Source: Variovorax sp. PAMC 28711 (GTDB taxonomy: Bacteria; Pseudomonadota; Gammaproteobacteria; Burkholderiales; Burkholderiaceae_C). Taken from it: a DNA stretch of 64,000 nucleotides. Positions 50,349-59,138 of the stretch are shown here, one piece after another; position 1 is the stretch's first letter; every line of letters begins with the position of its first letter. Where the stretch lies: assembly GCF_001577265.1 (NCBI RefSeq), contig NZ_CP014517.1:4252153-4316152 (forward strand), given 5' to 3'. The notes below the pieces were generated by a model. The model was given only the letters and a program-made list of their open reading frames with translations, had not been told where the DNA came from and did not search any database. Position numbers and translations under genes: made by a program.

Positions 50349-51923
50349 TCACAACAACGTCTCGGGAACGATGGGCGCGATGAGCGAGTTGTAGAAGCGT
50401 TTGAAGAAGCTCGATTCCGGCTCGGTGGTGAGCACCATCTCCTGCTCGCCGTCGGTGGTCAGCCATTCGAGCGTCCCGGCCGGTTGGGCCAGACGCAATC
50501 GGTAGGAGTTCTGCAGCTTGCTGATGTTGATGATGCGAAGCATCTCGCGCGCGAGTTGCGGGCTATCGATCACTACGCCCATTTCAGTGTTCTGGCTGGC
50601 GGAGCGCGGATCGAGGTTCATCGAGCCGACGAAGATCTTCCGCTGGTCGATGGCAGCGGTCTTGGAATGGAGCCGCCCCAGCGACTTGCCGAACATGCCG
50701 AAGCGCTTGCCGGCGGTGGTGCGCTCCGGGCTCAGTTCGTACACGTCGGCGCCGCTCAGCAGCAGGCGCTTCCGGTAGCGCACATAGCCGGTGTGCACCA
50801 GCGGCTCGTCGTTGGCGGCCAGCGAGTTGGTCAGCAGGGTGAGCTTCACCTGGCGCTTGCGCAGATCGTCGAAGGCGGCCATGCCCTTCTCGCCCGGCAC
50901 CAGATAGGGCGAGGTTAGCTCGACTTCGCTTTGCGCTTCGAGCAACAGGCCCCACACCTTCATCGTCACGCTGGTGGCGATGGCTTCGTCCTCGGTCATA
51001 TAGGCAGGCTTGCTCGGCGGGTCGGCGATCGCCAGCGCCTCGCCCCATAGGAGCCCGAGCCGGCCACCGTCGAGTTCTTCGCCGATGGGGCCGTAGCCCA
51101 GAATGTCCGATGGCGGCAATTCGATCTTCGGCGGCGGCGCGGCCATGCCGACCCAGTTGTCGAAGTCCACGCCGGTGAGCTGACGACCGTCGTCCGAACG
51201 CACGACCTCGTCGATCGGCCGCACCTGCTCACTGTTCCAGTAGGCATCGAAGATGGTTTCGAGTTGCGGGATCACCTTGCCGACGGCCAGCGCATCCATG
51301 TCGATGAAGTTCTGCGCCTCGCTCAGCACGAAATACTCGTCGGCAATGTTGCGACCGCCGACCACCGCCATCTTGCCGTCGGCGATGAACAGCTTGTTGT
51401 GCATGCGGTGATTGAGCCGCCCGATTTCCGAAGGCGAAGCCAGGAAGCGCGAAAGCAAACCGTTGCGCGCGCAGCAAAACGGGTTGTAGAGGCGCACGTC
51501 GACATTCGGCGTTTCCGACAAGGCCAGCAGCAATTGCTGGCTCTTGGCGGTGTAGAGGTCGTCGACCAACACGCGCACCTTCACGCCGCGCTGCGCCGCT
51601 TCGCGCAGCGAACGCAACAACAAGCGGCCGACGGCGTCGTTCTCGAGCTGGTAGTACTGAACCACCAGCGAGCGTTCGGCACGCTGCGCGAGCTGGATGC
51701 GCGCATCGAGCGAATAGACCCCGAGCGGCATGAGGCGAAAGCCCGAATGCTCGCCGGGCGGCGTCGACGCCTGCGCAATCTTCGCGAGCTTGGTCGATGG
51801 ATCTGCCGCCATGGCCTGGACCGCAGGGCGTTCGCGCGGCGGCGGCAAGGTGCCGCAGGCGCCGAGCATGGCAACCAAGGCGGCGGCAAACACCGCGCGC
51901 AAGGTCAGTTTCAGCGTCTTCAT
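50349..51923 (-). CDS. Phospholipase D-family lipoprotein (cardiolipin synthase-like)
   Basis: 524 residues. A lipobox LGAC with Cys23 marks it as a lipoprotein. Two HKD motifs are intact: the first at 175-182 (HNKLFIAD) and the second in LHSKTAAIDQRKIFVGSMN near residue 405. Each binds one half of the phosphodiester active site. Cardiolipin synthases are normally membrane-anchored by helices; the lipid anchor here would place the enzyme in the periplasm. The ATG at 51923 has GAGG upstream. Confidence 0.9.
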   Translation of the reverse strand: MKTLKLTLRAVFAAALVAMLGACGTLPPPRERPAVQAMAADPSTKLAKIAQASTPPGEHSGFRLMPLGVYSLDARIQLAQRAERSLVVQYYQLENDAVGRLLLRSLREAAQRGVKVRVLVDDLYTAKSQQLLLALSETPNVDVRLYNPFCCARNGLLSRFLASPSEIGRLNHRMHNKLFIADGKMAVVGGRNIADEYFVLSEAQNFIDMDALAVGKVIPQLETIFDAYWNSEQVRPIDEVVRSDDGRQLTGVDFDNWVGMAAPPPKIELPPSDILGYGPIGEELDGGRLGLLWGEALAIADPPSKPAYMTEDEAIATSVTMKVWGLLLEAQSEVELTSPYLVPGEKGMAAFDDLRKRQVKLTLLTNSLAANDEPLVHTGYVRYRKRLLLSGADVYELSPERTTAGKRFGMFGKSLGRLHSKTAAIDQRKIFVGSMNLDPRSASQNTEMGVVIDSPQLAREMLRIINISKLQNSYRLRLAQPAGTLEWLTTDGEQEMVLTTEPESSFFKRFYNSLIAPIVPETLL

Positions 51924-52036
51924 GGTTTTTTCCTCTGGGCTGTTTCGAGTACGCAGATGCGCGCGCACCGGTTTCAGCCGGTTGTCCGACAGCGCCTCAA
52001 CCTAGAATCGAAGCCACATCTGCCAGGAGCCACATC

Positions 52037-52585
52037 ATGGGCCACGCATCGCATTCGATCCTCTCACGCGCCGCCTTGGCGATGACGCTTTCGCTCTGCG
52101 GTTTTTCGGCGCAAGCCGCTCTCGACATCGGCGATGCTGCGCCCAAGTTCACGGCGAACGCTGCGCTGGGCGGCAAGACCTTCCGCTACTCGCTCGCCGA
52201 CGCTCTCGCCAAGGGGCCGGTGGTGGTGTATTTCTTTCCGGCGGCCGATTCGAGCGACTGCTCGCTCGAAGCCCACGCATTCGCCGAGGCCACTGACAAG
52301 TTCGCCGCGCTGGGCGCCACCGTCATCGGCATCTCGGCAGACGACATCGGCACGCTGACCCGGTTTTCAGTCAAGTCCTGCCAGAGTCGTTTCCCGGTGG
52401 CCTCCGACGAGTCGAAGGCCGTGATCCAGAGCTATGACGCCCTCATGCAAACACGGCCCGACTTCGCCAACCGGCTTTCGTATGTGATCGCGCCCGACGG
52501 CAAGGTGGCCTACTACTACCAGAACCTCAACCCCGACAAGCACGTCGAGCGCATGCTCAAGGCGGTCGAGGCGCTGCGCAAATAG
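52037..52585 (+). CDS. Exported peroxiredoxin (AhpC/TSA, BCP-like)
   Basis: 182 residues. A signal peptide ends at AQA near residue 27. The thioredoxin-fold domain carries the peroxidatic Cys75 in FPAADSSDCSLEAHAF, in the place of the BCP TPGC cysteine, and a second Cys115 (SVKSCQSRF) that may resolve it. It would reduce peroxides in the periplasm, which needs an unknown electron donor. Peroxiredoxins of this class are usually cytoplasmic. Confidence 0.88.
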   Translation: MGHASHSILSRAALAMTLSLCGFSAQAALDIGDAAPKFTANAALGGKTFRYSLADALAKGPVVVYFFPAADSSDCSLEAHAFAEATDKFAALGATVIGISADDIGTLTRFSVKSCQSRFPVASDESKAVIQSYDALMQTRPDFANRLSYVIAPDGKVAYYYQNLNPDKHVERMLKAVEALRK

Positions 52586-52591
52586 CCCGGG

Positions 52592-53569
52592 TCAACGCCC
52601 GATGGCGCGCGACAGCCGCTCGACGATGATCGATTCGGCCTCCGCCATGATGCGGTCGATCAGTTCCTTCACGGTCGGCACATCGTGGATCAGGCCCGCG
52701 ACCATGCCGCACGACCACGCACCCGCATCCATGTCGCCGTCTTTCATGATCTTGGGATAGACGCCGGCCACTTCTTCGAGGATGTCTTCGAACTTGAGGT
52801 TGGCGCCGAGCTCGCGTTCCTTCACGATGAGGCGGTCGACCGCATCGTTCTTCAGCACGCGCTCGGTGTTTCGCAGCGAGCGCATCACCAGGCGCGTGTC
52901 GAGTTCGCTCGCTTCGACGATGGCGCGCTTCACGTTCTCGTGCACCGGCGCTTCCTTCGTGGCGATGAAGCGCGTGCCCATGTTCATGCCTTCGGCGCCG
53001 AGCGCCATCGCCGCGACCAGCGAGCGGCCGTCGGCCATGCCGCCCGACGCCACGAACGGAATCTTGAGCGATTCGGCCGCGCGCGGCAGCAGGATGAAGT
53101 TCGGCACGTCGTCTTCGCCGGGATGGCCGCCGCACTCGAAGCCGTCGACGCTCACGGCGTCGCAACCGATCGACTCCGCCTTGAGCGAGTGCCGCACAGA
53201 GGTGCACTTGTGGATGACCTTGATGCCCGCCTCGTGCAGCATTGGCATCCACTTCTGCGGGTTGTTGCCGGCCGTCTCGACTGCTTTCACGCCGCCTTCG
53301 ATGATGGCCTTGATGTAGCCCGGGTAGTCGGGCGAACTCACCGTCGGCAAGAAGGTGAGGTTCACGCCGAACGGCTTGTCGGTCATCTCGCGGCAACGGG
53401 CAATCTCTTGCGCCAGCAGCTCGGGTGTGCGCTGCGTGAGGCCGGTGATGATGCCGAGCCCGCCGGCGTTCGACACGGCCGCCGCCAGCTCGGCAAAGCC
53501 GACGTAGTGCATGCCGCCCTGGATGATCGGGTGCTCGATGCCGAAGAGTTCGGTGATACGGGTCTTCAT
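52592..53569 (-). CDS. Nitronate monooxygenase/NAD(P)H-dependent flavin oxidoreductase family
   Basis: 325 residues, an FMN TIM barrel of the NMO/YrpB family. Segments: IEHPIIQGGMHYVGFAELAA, NAGGLGIITG, the FMN-binding SVDGFECGGHPGEDDV and ASGGMADGRSLVAAMALGAE and GTRF. It may oxidise nitronates or act as another oxidoreductase. It follows the enoyl-CoA hydratase-like gene by 34 bases and they are probably transcribed together. Confidence 0.9.
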   Translation of the reverse strand: MKTRITELFGIEHPIIQGGMHYVGFAELAAAVSNAGGLGIITGLTQRTPELLAQEIARCREMTDKPFGVNLTFLPTVSSPDYPGYIKAIIEGGVKAVETAGNNPQKWMPMLHEAGIKVIHKCTSVRHSLKAESIGCDAVSVDGFECGGHPGEDDVPNFILLPRAAESLKIPFVASGGMADGRSLVAAMALGAEGMNMGTRFIATKEAPVHENVKRAIVEASELDTRLVMRSLRNTERVLKNDAVDRLIVKERELGANLKFEDILEEVAGVYPKIMKDGDMDAGAWSCGMVAGLIHDVPTVKELIDRIMAEAESIIVERLSRAIGR

Positions 53570-53603
53570 GGGGTCTTGCCTGTCAGGTCGATGGGAATGG
53601 ATT

Positions 53604-54431
53604 TCAGCGGCCGCTGAACACCGGCTCGCGCTTTTCGACGAAGGCGCGACTGGCTTCGCGATGGTCTTCGGTCTGGCCGCAATGGATGTGGTGCGTCGCT
53701 TCGAGGTCGAGGCAATCATCCACCTCGCCGGCCATCGCACGATTGAGGTTTTCCTTCATATAGCGGTAGGCGACGGTCGGGCCGTTCGCCAGACGCAGCG
53801 CAATCTCGCGAGTGCGCTCGGCCAGCGCTTCGGGTGCACACACCCAGTTGGTCAGGCCGAGGGCGAGCGCCTCTTCGGCGCTCACGCGTTCCGACAGCAA
53901 ATACAACTGCCGCGCCTTGGCCGCGCCGACCAGCTGCGTCATGAAATAGGTGCCGCCGTAGTCACCCGAAAAACCGACGCGCGCGAAAGCGGTGGTCATG
54001 ATCGCGGCGCTCGACATGATGCGCAGGTCGCAGGCCAGCGCCAGCGACAGGCCGGCACCAGCCGCTGCGCCCGGTAGCGCAGCGATGGTCGGCTTGGGCA
54101 TCTTGAACAACCGTCCGGCCGTCTCGCGCTGGTTGATGCGCTGGACGTGGATGGCCTGGTCGATCGTCAATGCCCCCACGGTGCCGTCGCCCGAACTGGC
54201 CATGCCCTTGACGTCGCCGCCGGCACAAAACCCCTTGCCGGCCCCCGTGAGCACGATGCACTTGACTGCCGGGTCGACCTCGGCGGATGCCAGCTGCTTT
54301 TGCAGCGCCTGGTTCATCTCGCGCGACATCGCATTGCGCGCATCGGGGCGGTTGAGCGTGAGGGTGAGCACGCCCGTGTCGAGGGAGGCGAGAAGGTCGG
54401 GGGTGCCGGTGTCGATGGAGGTGGTGGTCAT
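53604..54431 (-). CDS. Enoyl-CoA hydratase/isomerase family protein (PaaG-like)
   Basis: 275 residues of the crotonase fold. The oxyanion-hole segments are GFCAGGDVKG and AALPGAAAGAGLSLAL. The second catalytic position reads VGFSGDYGG, with Asp where PaaG-type isomerases have Asp; the first Glu of classical hydratases is absent. It therefore resembles ring- or double-bond isomerases more than ECH1. The natural substrate is unclear. It lies 123 bases downstream of the unknown gene at 54555, in the same direction. Confidence 0.9.
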   Translation of the reverse strand: MTTTSIDTGTPDLLASLDTGVLTLTLNRPDARNAMSREMNQALQKQLASAEVDPAVKCIVLTGAGKGFCAGGDVKGMASSGDGTVGALTIDQAIHVQRINQRETAGRLFKMPKPTIAALPGAAAGAGLSLALACDLRIMSSAAIMTTAFARVGFSGDYGGTYFMTQLVGAAKARQLYLLSERVSAEEALALGLTNWVCAPEALAERTREIALRLANGPTVAYRYMKENLNRAMAGEVDDCLDLEATHHIHCGQTEDHREASRAFVEKREPVFSGR

Positions 54432-54554
54432 GTGTAGTCGTTGTGGTGATGCGATGCGGCTGGCGCCGCAACGAGCTTCGCAGGCCTGGCCGCCCAGCGG
54501 ATTCGATGCACTGATTCGCGCACATCAATCGCGTGCATGCCGACGCGGCGGGGT

Positions 54555-55478
54555 TCAGGCGGCCGCGGTCGGCCCGCTGGTCGTGTTGACCGCGACGCCT
54601 TCGGCCTGCGCCACCTGAAAACGCTGCAACAGGCTGTGCAGCATTTCAGTGGAGAGCCCGTGGATCACCAGCCGGTGGCCGGCGCGCAAGGTCGACAGCG
54701 GCACCAGCGGATGCTTGTTATTGACCAGCACCAGATGCTCCGGCGCCGCGAGCAGCGTGGCCGTGTAGATACCGATGGTCTCGTCCAGCTGCAGCGAGTT
54801 GGCCGCGCGCCAGAAGTCGTTGTCGGTCAGCATCAGCTGGTAGAGCGGCGTGAAGAGCTCGATGGCGCTCTGCAGGTCGAGGAAATTGAGCTTGCCGCGC
54901 GGCATGTCTTCGAGCTTCAGGTCCGGGTTGCGAATCATCGACAGATCGAGGTGCTGGGGCTTGCGCAGTTCGAGGCCCTGCTCCCGCAGCGCCTTGTTCA
55001 GGCGAATCACGAAGTTGAAGAGGTTCAGGTCGTGCTTCAGGAACATGTGGTCCTTCAGCGCGTCGATGTCGGCCGGCTCCAGCGGGCTCGTCGCCACCGG
55101 TGCCGGCGAATTGCGCCCGATGAAGGCAAGCACCTGCGAGCCCAGGTGGAAGTGCCGCAGGATCAGCCAGTTCGCCTCGGGCGACACGAAGCGCTTGAGC
55201 CCCCACGCGAGAAAGCGGTGCAGCAGCCCGGAGTGCGACCAGTTGCGCGGCACGAACACCTTCACCACCTGCAGCAGGATGATGAAAGCGCGCGCCAGTG
55301 GCCGGAAGAAAGGCAACAGGTACTGGCGCGAGGCCGAGCTCGAATCGGTGAGCCACGCGGTCTTCACGTCGTCGGGCAGCGGCGTGCTCTGGTCGAGATA
55401 GAGCGCGAGCCAGGGGCTCGGGTCGCGCTCATCCCAGGGCTTCGAAAGAAAGTCCGGGGGTGTGGGTGTCGTGCTCAT
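54555..55478 (-). CDS. Protein of unknown family, last gene of the ketosynthase/desaturase operon
   Basis: 307 residues from the ATG at 55478. One hydrophobic helix lies near 67-85 (FIILLQVVKVFV). The remaining protein is rich in long helices, with the distinctive FLAWGLKRFVSPEANWLILR, HMFLKHDLNLFNFVIRLN and PLYQLMLTDNDFWRAANSLQ. Several His, Asp and Glu residues are spread through it but I see no established active-site motif and do not recognise the family. It starts 10 bases after the KS-oxygenase fusion and belongs to the same transcript, so it probably acts in that pathway. Confidence 0.75.
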   Translation of the reverse strand: MSTTPTPPDFLSKPWDERDPSPWLALYLDQSTPLPDDVKTAWLTDSSSASRQYLLPFFRPLARAFIILLQVVKVFVPRNWSHSGLLHRFLAWGLKRFVSPEANWLILRHFHLGSQVLAFIGRNSPAPVATSPLEPADIDALKDHMFLKHDLNLFNFVIRLNKALREQGLELRKPQHLDLSMIRNPDLKLEDMPRGKLNFLDLQSAIELFTPLYQLMLTDNDFWRAANSLQLDETIGIYTATLLAAPEHLVLVNNKHPLVPLSTLRAGHRLVIHGLSTEMLHSLLQRFQVAQAEGVAVNTTSGPTAAA

Positions 55479-55488
55479 GGCGTGGTCT

Positions 55489-57390
55489 TCAACGGTCCTG
55501 CGTGACATGCTGGAACTGCATGAGGTACAGCGCGGCGGTGTGTTTGGCTGTGTCGATGATCTGCTGCGGCGCGCGGCCGGTGGTGTCGAGCGACATCACC
55601 ATTTCGACGGCCATCAGCCAGCGGCTCAAATGGTGCTCGTCGTTGTGGCCGTGGTACTCGAGGAAACGGAACACGTCGGGCGGCAACGACAACGATGCCT
55701 TCAGCAGTGGCAACAACGCGGGCACGATGCGCTGACCGGTGCCTTCGATGATGTAGATCGCGCCCAGCAAGCCGATCGGGTCGCGCGTGGCGGCCAAGCC
55801 GTGCAGGTAGGCGTTGAGCGCCTCGCCACCCGGGTTGCGCCGCAGCGCGGTGATCTCGCTCACCGTGCCGCCAGCCTTGCGGTAGTCGTCGAACAGGATC
55901 TGGAAATCGTTCTGCTCCTCGCCGGCATGTACGCCGATCAGCGCCGCGAGCGCGGCGTAGTCGCCGCTCAACGAAGCCGCGCCTTCGCGCATCCAAAGGC
56001 TGCCTTCGCGCACCTGTGGCACCCAGTGTTCCATCCAGTTCAGGTAGTCGGGCGGCGTGAAGCGGCGCTCGCGGATCTTGCGCACGAGCGGTGTGCGCCA
56101 GACCTGTGAGCGGTAGTCGTGCCAGATCGACGCGAGCTCGGTGAGCAGGTCGCGCAACGCGGCCGGTGCCTGTGCGGGGTCGTGCGGCGGCGCGATCACG
56201 TCCGCTTTCTGCGTCGCGATCTCGGCCTGGACCGTTGGCCGGGCCTCGGACTTCGAAGCGCCCTCGCCTTCCACCTCGAGCAGCATGTAGGCCGCCATGA
56301 AGCGACCCGACTCCGGCACGTAGCAAAAGATCTGTTCGCCCGGTTTCACGGTCCGCGTGTGCAAGAACTCGGCCAGCATGATCAGGATCGACGCCGCGCC
56401 GGTGTTGCCGCGCCACGCCAGGTTGCTCCACCAGCGTTCGCGCGGAATCGCGAGACCCGCCTTGCCCATCAGGTCTTCCACGACCGGGATGAATTTCTCG
56501 GACGAGTAGTGGCACAGAAAGTGGTCGACACGGGCCGGGTCGACCCAGCCGTCCTTGACCAGCGTCGCGTACTCGTGGATGCCGATGTCGAACAGATGCG
56601 GCAGCAGCCGGATGTCTTGCCGCAGCGAGAGTGCGCCCGCGGCTTCAGCTTCCTGCCAGGAGCCGTAGTCGAGGTGGCCCTTTTGCCGGTCTTCGGTGAG
56701 GCCCAGTTGCATGCAGACCGGATAGTCGCCGGAGAACGCGCGCTGGTGCACCCACTTCAGCCGCAGCTTGAGCCCCGGCTGGCCCGCGAGTGATGCGGCA
56801 TTCGACAGCAGCAACGCACCGGCACCATCGGACAGCATCCAGCGCAGGAAGTGCGAATCGAAGTCCGTTTCGTAGCCGCGCGCCGCGAAGCGCGAGCGCT
56901 TGAAAAGCCGCGATGGCAGCTCGCTCGCGACCGCCAGCGCGCTGGTGTGTGCGCCGAGCTCGATGCCCTGCGCCGCCGCCTGGATCGCCGACACGCCCGC
57001 GGCGCAAATGCCGTGCACCGACAACGTTTCCATCGGCGGCGCGGCGAGTTCGCCCTGCAACATGTTGGCGAAGCCGGGCATCAGCGTGTCGCCGCCCGAA
57101 GAGCCGGTCGCGAGCAGCGACACGCTCGCGAGATCGACGCCACCGCGCTGAAGGCAATCGCGCACGGCACCGGCTGCGAGTTGCGCGTTGTTGAACACCG
57201 TTTCGCCTTCGGCATCGATCGCGTAGTGGCGTTGGCGGATGCCGTTCTCGGCCAGGATGCGGCGCTTGATCCGCTGCGACATGCGATTGAGTGGCGCGAT
57301 GAACGCATCCATCTGCTCGTTCCCGATGGGTGCGCCCGGCATGAAGTAGCCGGCGCTCTGGAGGTAGACGCTTTTGAAAGGAACAGGCAT
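55489..57390 (-). CDS. Fusion: FabH/DarB-like ketosynthase plus heme-oxygenase-like (candidate diiron) domain
   Basis: 633 residues. Residues 1-375 are a ketosynthase III fold with Cys129 (GICAAGVSA), His294 (FLCHYSSEKF) and Asn329 (AWRGNTGAAS). The ILAENGIRQRHYAID and FNNAQL segments recall DarB-type ketosynthases that make dialkylresorcinols. Residues about 405-633 are a helical heme-oxygenase-like domain. It carries Glu549 (IIEGTGQ) and the H580-x3-D584-x2-H587 triad, in the same pattern as the metal ligands of CADD-type non-heme diiron oxidases. The first pair of ligands is less clear; His488, Glu491 and Glu492 are candidates. The likely chemistry is acyl condensation coupled to an oxidative step. 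Short gaps place it in an operon with a desaturase and hydroxylase. Confidence 0.85.
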   Translation of the reverse strand: MPVPFKSVYLQSAGYFMPGAPIGNEQMDAFIAPLNRMSQRIKRRILAENGIRQRHYAIDAEGETVFNNAQLAAGAVRDCLQRGGVDLASVSLLATGSSGGDTLMPGFANMLQGELAAPPMETLSVHGICAAGVSAIQAAAQGIELGAHTSALAVASELPSRLFKRSRFAARGYETDFDSHFLRWMLSDGAGALLLSNAASLAGQPGLKLRLKWVHQRAFSGDYPVCMQLGLTEDRQKGHLDYGSWQEAEAAGALSLRQDIRLLPHLFDIGIHEYATLVKDGWVDPARVDHFLCHYSSEKFIPVVEDLMGKAGLAIPRERWWSNLAWRGNTGAASILIMLAEFLHTRTVKPGEQIFCYVPESGRFMAAYMLLEVEGEGASKSEARPTVQAEIATQKADVIAPPHDPAQAPAALRDLLTELASIWHDYRSQVWRTPLVRKIRERRFTPPDYLNWMEHWVPQVREGSLWMREGAASLSGDYAALAALIGVHAGEEQNDFQILFDDYRKAGGTVSEITALRRNPGGEALNAYLHGLAATRDPIGLLGAIYIIEGTGQRIVPALLPLLKASLSLPPDVFRFLEYHGHNDEHHLSRWLMAVEMVMSLDTTGRAPQQIIDTAKHTAALYLMQFQHVTQDR

Positions 57391-57399
57391 GTCGTCGGT

Positions 57400-58311
57400 T
57401 CAGTGGGTGGTTGGCTTCACAGCCATGAGCGAGTGGCTGCGAAAGCGCGGCAGCACCGCGCCGAGCAGGTAGACGCGCAGCATGTACGGCACCAGGCCGC
57501 GTTCGTTGAGGGCGGGGTCGACGCGGTGGCGGTAGTGCGCGCGGTGCAGCCGGGTGAGTTCGGACCAGTGGGCATGCGGGTTCTCGTGGTGAGCGGTGTG
57601 GAGCCCGATGTTGAACAGGAGCGGGTTGACCAGACCCTCGAAGTTGCGCGCGTAGTTGAGCGTGCGCCCTTGCGTATCGCCAGACGCTCCCGGCGGATGC
57701 CCATCCGCATGTGCGTGCTGCAGGTAGTTGGTCGCGAGCAGCCAGTGCAGGCCGTGCAGCTGCGGCACGATCACGAAGACGAGCGCCTTCTTCCAGTCGA
57801 TGGCGAGCAGCACCACCCACGAGCCGAGCCACACGCCGTACTGCGCGACGCAGTAGCCGAAGGCACCGGAGCGTTGGCGTCGCAGCGCCTTCAACCAGTT
57901 GATGAAGAGCGGATAAAGAACCCAAGCGGCCTGCAGCGGATGCAGGAGGTAGCCGGTCAGATGATTGGTGTCGCCGCCCGCGAAGCGATAGGTGCGCGCA
58001 ACGTCTTTCGGTCCATGGCGATGCCGATGGTGGTTGGCGACGTGAGCCGGCCAGAAGACGAAAGTCGGATGGCCTTGAAGCAGCGTGATGCCGAAGTCCG
58101 TCACGCGATTGGCGGTGCGACCGCGCCACATGCGCAGGTGCGTGTGGTTGTGGTGAATCACGCCGATGCCGAGCGTGAGGAACAGCAGCAGCGCGTAGAG
58201 CGGCCATGAGAAACCATTGAACCATTGCCAAGCCGCGAGCGCGGGGAGCGCGGCGAGGTAGGCGAGGCTTTGCCAGTCGCGGAGGTTGCGCAATCGCGGT
58301 CGCTCGCGCAT
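57400..58311 (-). CDS. Fatty acid desaturase-like membrane enzyme
   Basis: 303 residues with four or five membrane helices. Three histidine boxes are intact: HNHTH (54-58), HVANHH (90-95) and HTAHH (238-242), which bind the diiron centre of integral membrane desaturases and hydroxylases. It probably acts on an acyl chain or acyl-protein. ATG at 58311 is chosen because it lies one base after the stop of the upstream gene; 9 bases separate its stop from the KS fusion. Confidence 0.9.
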   Translation of the reverse strand: MRERPRLRNLRDWQSLAYLAALPALAAWQWFNGFSWPLYALLLFLTLGIGVIHHNHTHLRMWRGRTANRVTDFGITLLQGHPTFVFWPAHVANHHRHRHGPKDVARTYRFAGGDTNHLTGYLLHPLQAAWVLYPLFINWLKALRRQRSGAFGYCVAQYGVWLGSWVVLLAIDWKKALVFVIVPQLHGLHWLLATNYLQHAHADGHPPGASGDTQGRTLNYARNFEGLVNPLLFNIGLHTAHHENPHAHWSELTRLHRAHYRHRVDPALNERGLVPYMLRVYLLGAVLPRFRSHSLMAVKPTTH

Positions 58312-58312
58312 G

Positions 58313-59077
58313 TCAGCTTTTTTGCCGCGCCCGGAACGCATTCAATTGCGCATCGGCTGCGTCACCCGCCAGCCGTGTCCTGAACAACCGGTCCATGAAG
58401 GTGAACTGGAAGCCGTAGTTGCCGCTGTGACACGCATGGTGCAGATGGTGGCGCCGGCTCGCGGCAAACCAATGGCCATACGACACGCGCGTGAAGAAGT
58501 CGTAGTTGGCATGCCCAACATTGTTGAAGAACAGGCTGAAGATCGGCACCGATGCGAGCGCCCAGAAGCTGAAGTCGTGCACCAGCATCGGCAGCAGGAT
58601 CACATTGCCCAGCATGGCCGCCTCGATCGGATGGAAGCTGTAGCTCGAGAACGGCGTGCTCACCATCGAGCGGTGATGCGGGCCGTGGAAGCGACGCAGC
58701 CAGCGCGTGTGCAGCAAGCGGTGGTTGATCCAGAAATGCACGTCGTTCCAAACCGCCAGCACCAGGATCTCGGCGGCGATACGCCAGCCCGACGGGTCTA
58801 CAGCGAGCCGGGCCCAACCCAGCTGCAGCAATCCCCACGGGAACACCATGCCAAGCCCGAAAATCAGGATCGACAGGCCCGACTGCGTGAACTCCTCGCG
58901 CAACTGCCCGGCGCGCAGCGGCCGGGGGTCGAGCACGCGCCCGATAGCGAGCGCAGGCAGCAGCTTGCGCGTGAGCCACCAGGTGATCGCACCGAAGCTG
59001 AGGTAGATGCTGCCGAAGAACAGCAGACCCCAGGCCATGGCCTGGATTGCGGAGAGGGACTGGAAAATTTGTGCCAC
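58313..59077 (-). CDS. Sterol desaturase/fatty acid hydroxylase superfamily protein
   Basis: 254 residues with about four membrane helices. Histidine motifs are HFWINH (114-119), HGPHH (131-135), SFHPIE with His149, and HHLHHACH (210-217). These form the diiron site that hydroxylates or desaturates lipids. It is the first gene of the four-gene minus-strand operon and is 61 bases from the divergent aldehyde dehydrogenase. Confidence 0.92.
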   Translation of the reverse strand: MAQIFQSLSAIQAMAWGLLFFGSIYLSFGAITWWLTRKLLPALAIGRVLDPRPLRAGQLREEFTQSGLSILIFGLGMVFPWGLLQLGWARLAVDPSGWRIAAEILVLAVWNDVHFWINHRLLHTRWLRRFHGPHHRSMVSTPFSSYSFHPIEAAMLGNVILLPMLVHDFSFWALASVPIFSLFFNNVGHANYDFFTRVSYGHWFAASRRHHLHHACHSGNYGFQFTFMDRLFRTRLAGDAADAQLNAFRARQKS

Positions 59078-59138
59078 AGCCGGAGTATCTCAGCACCGCT
59101 CGCGAGCGGATCCGCGACGCTTGCAGGAGAATTCCGCC

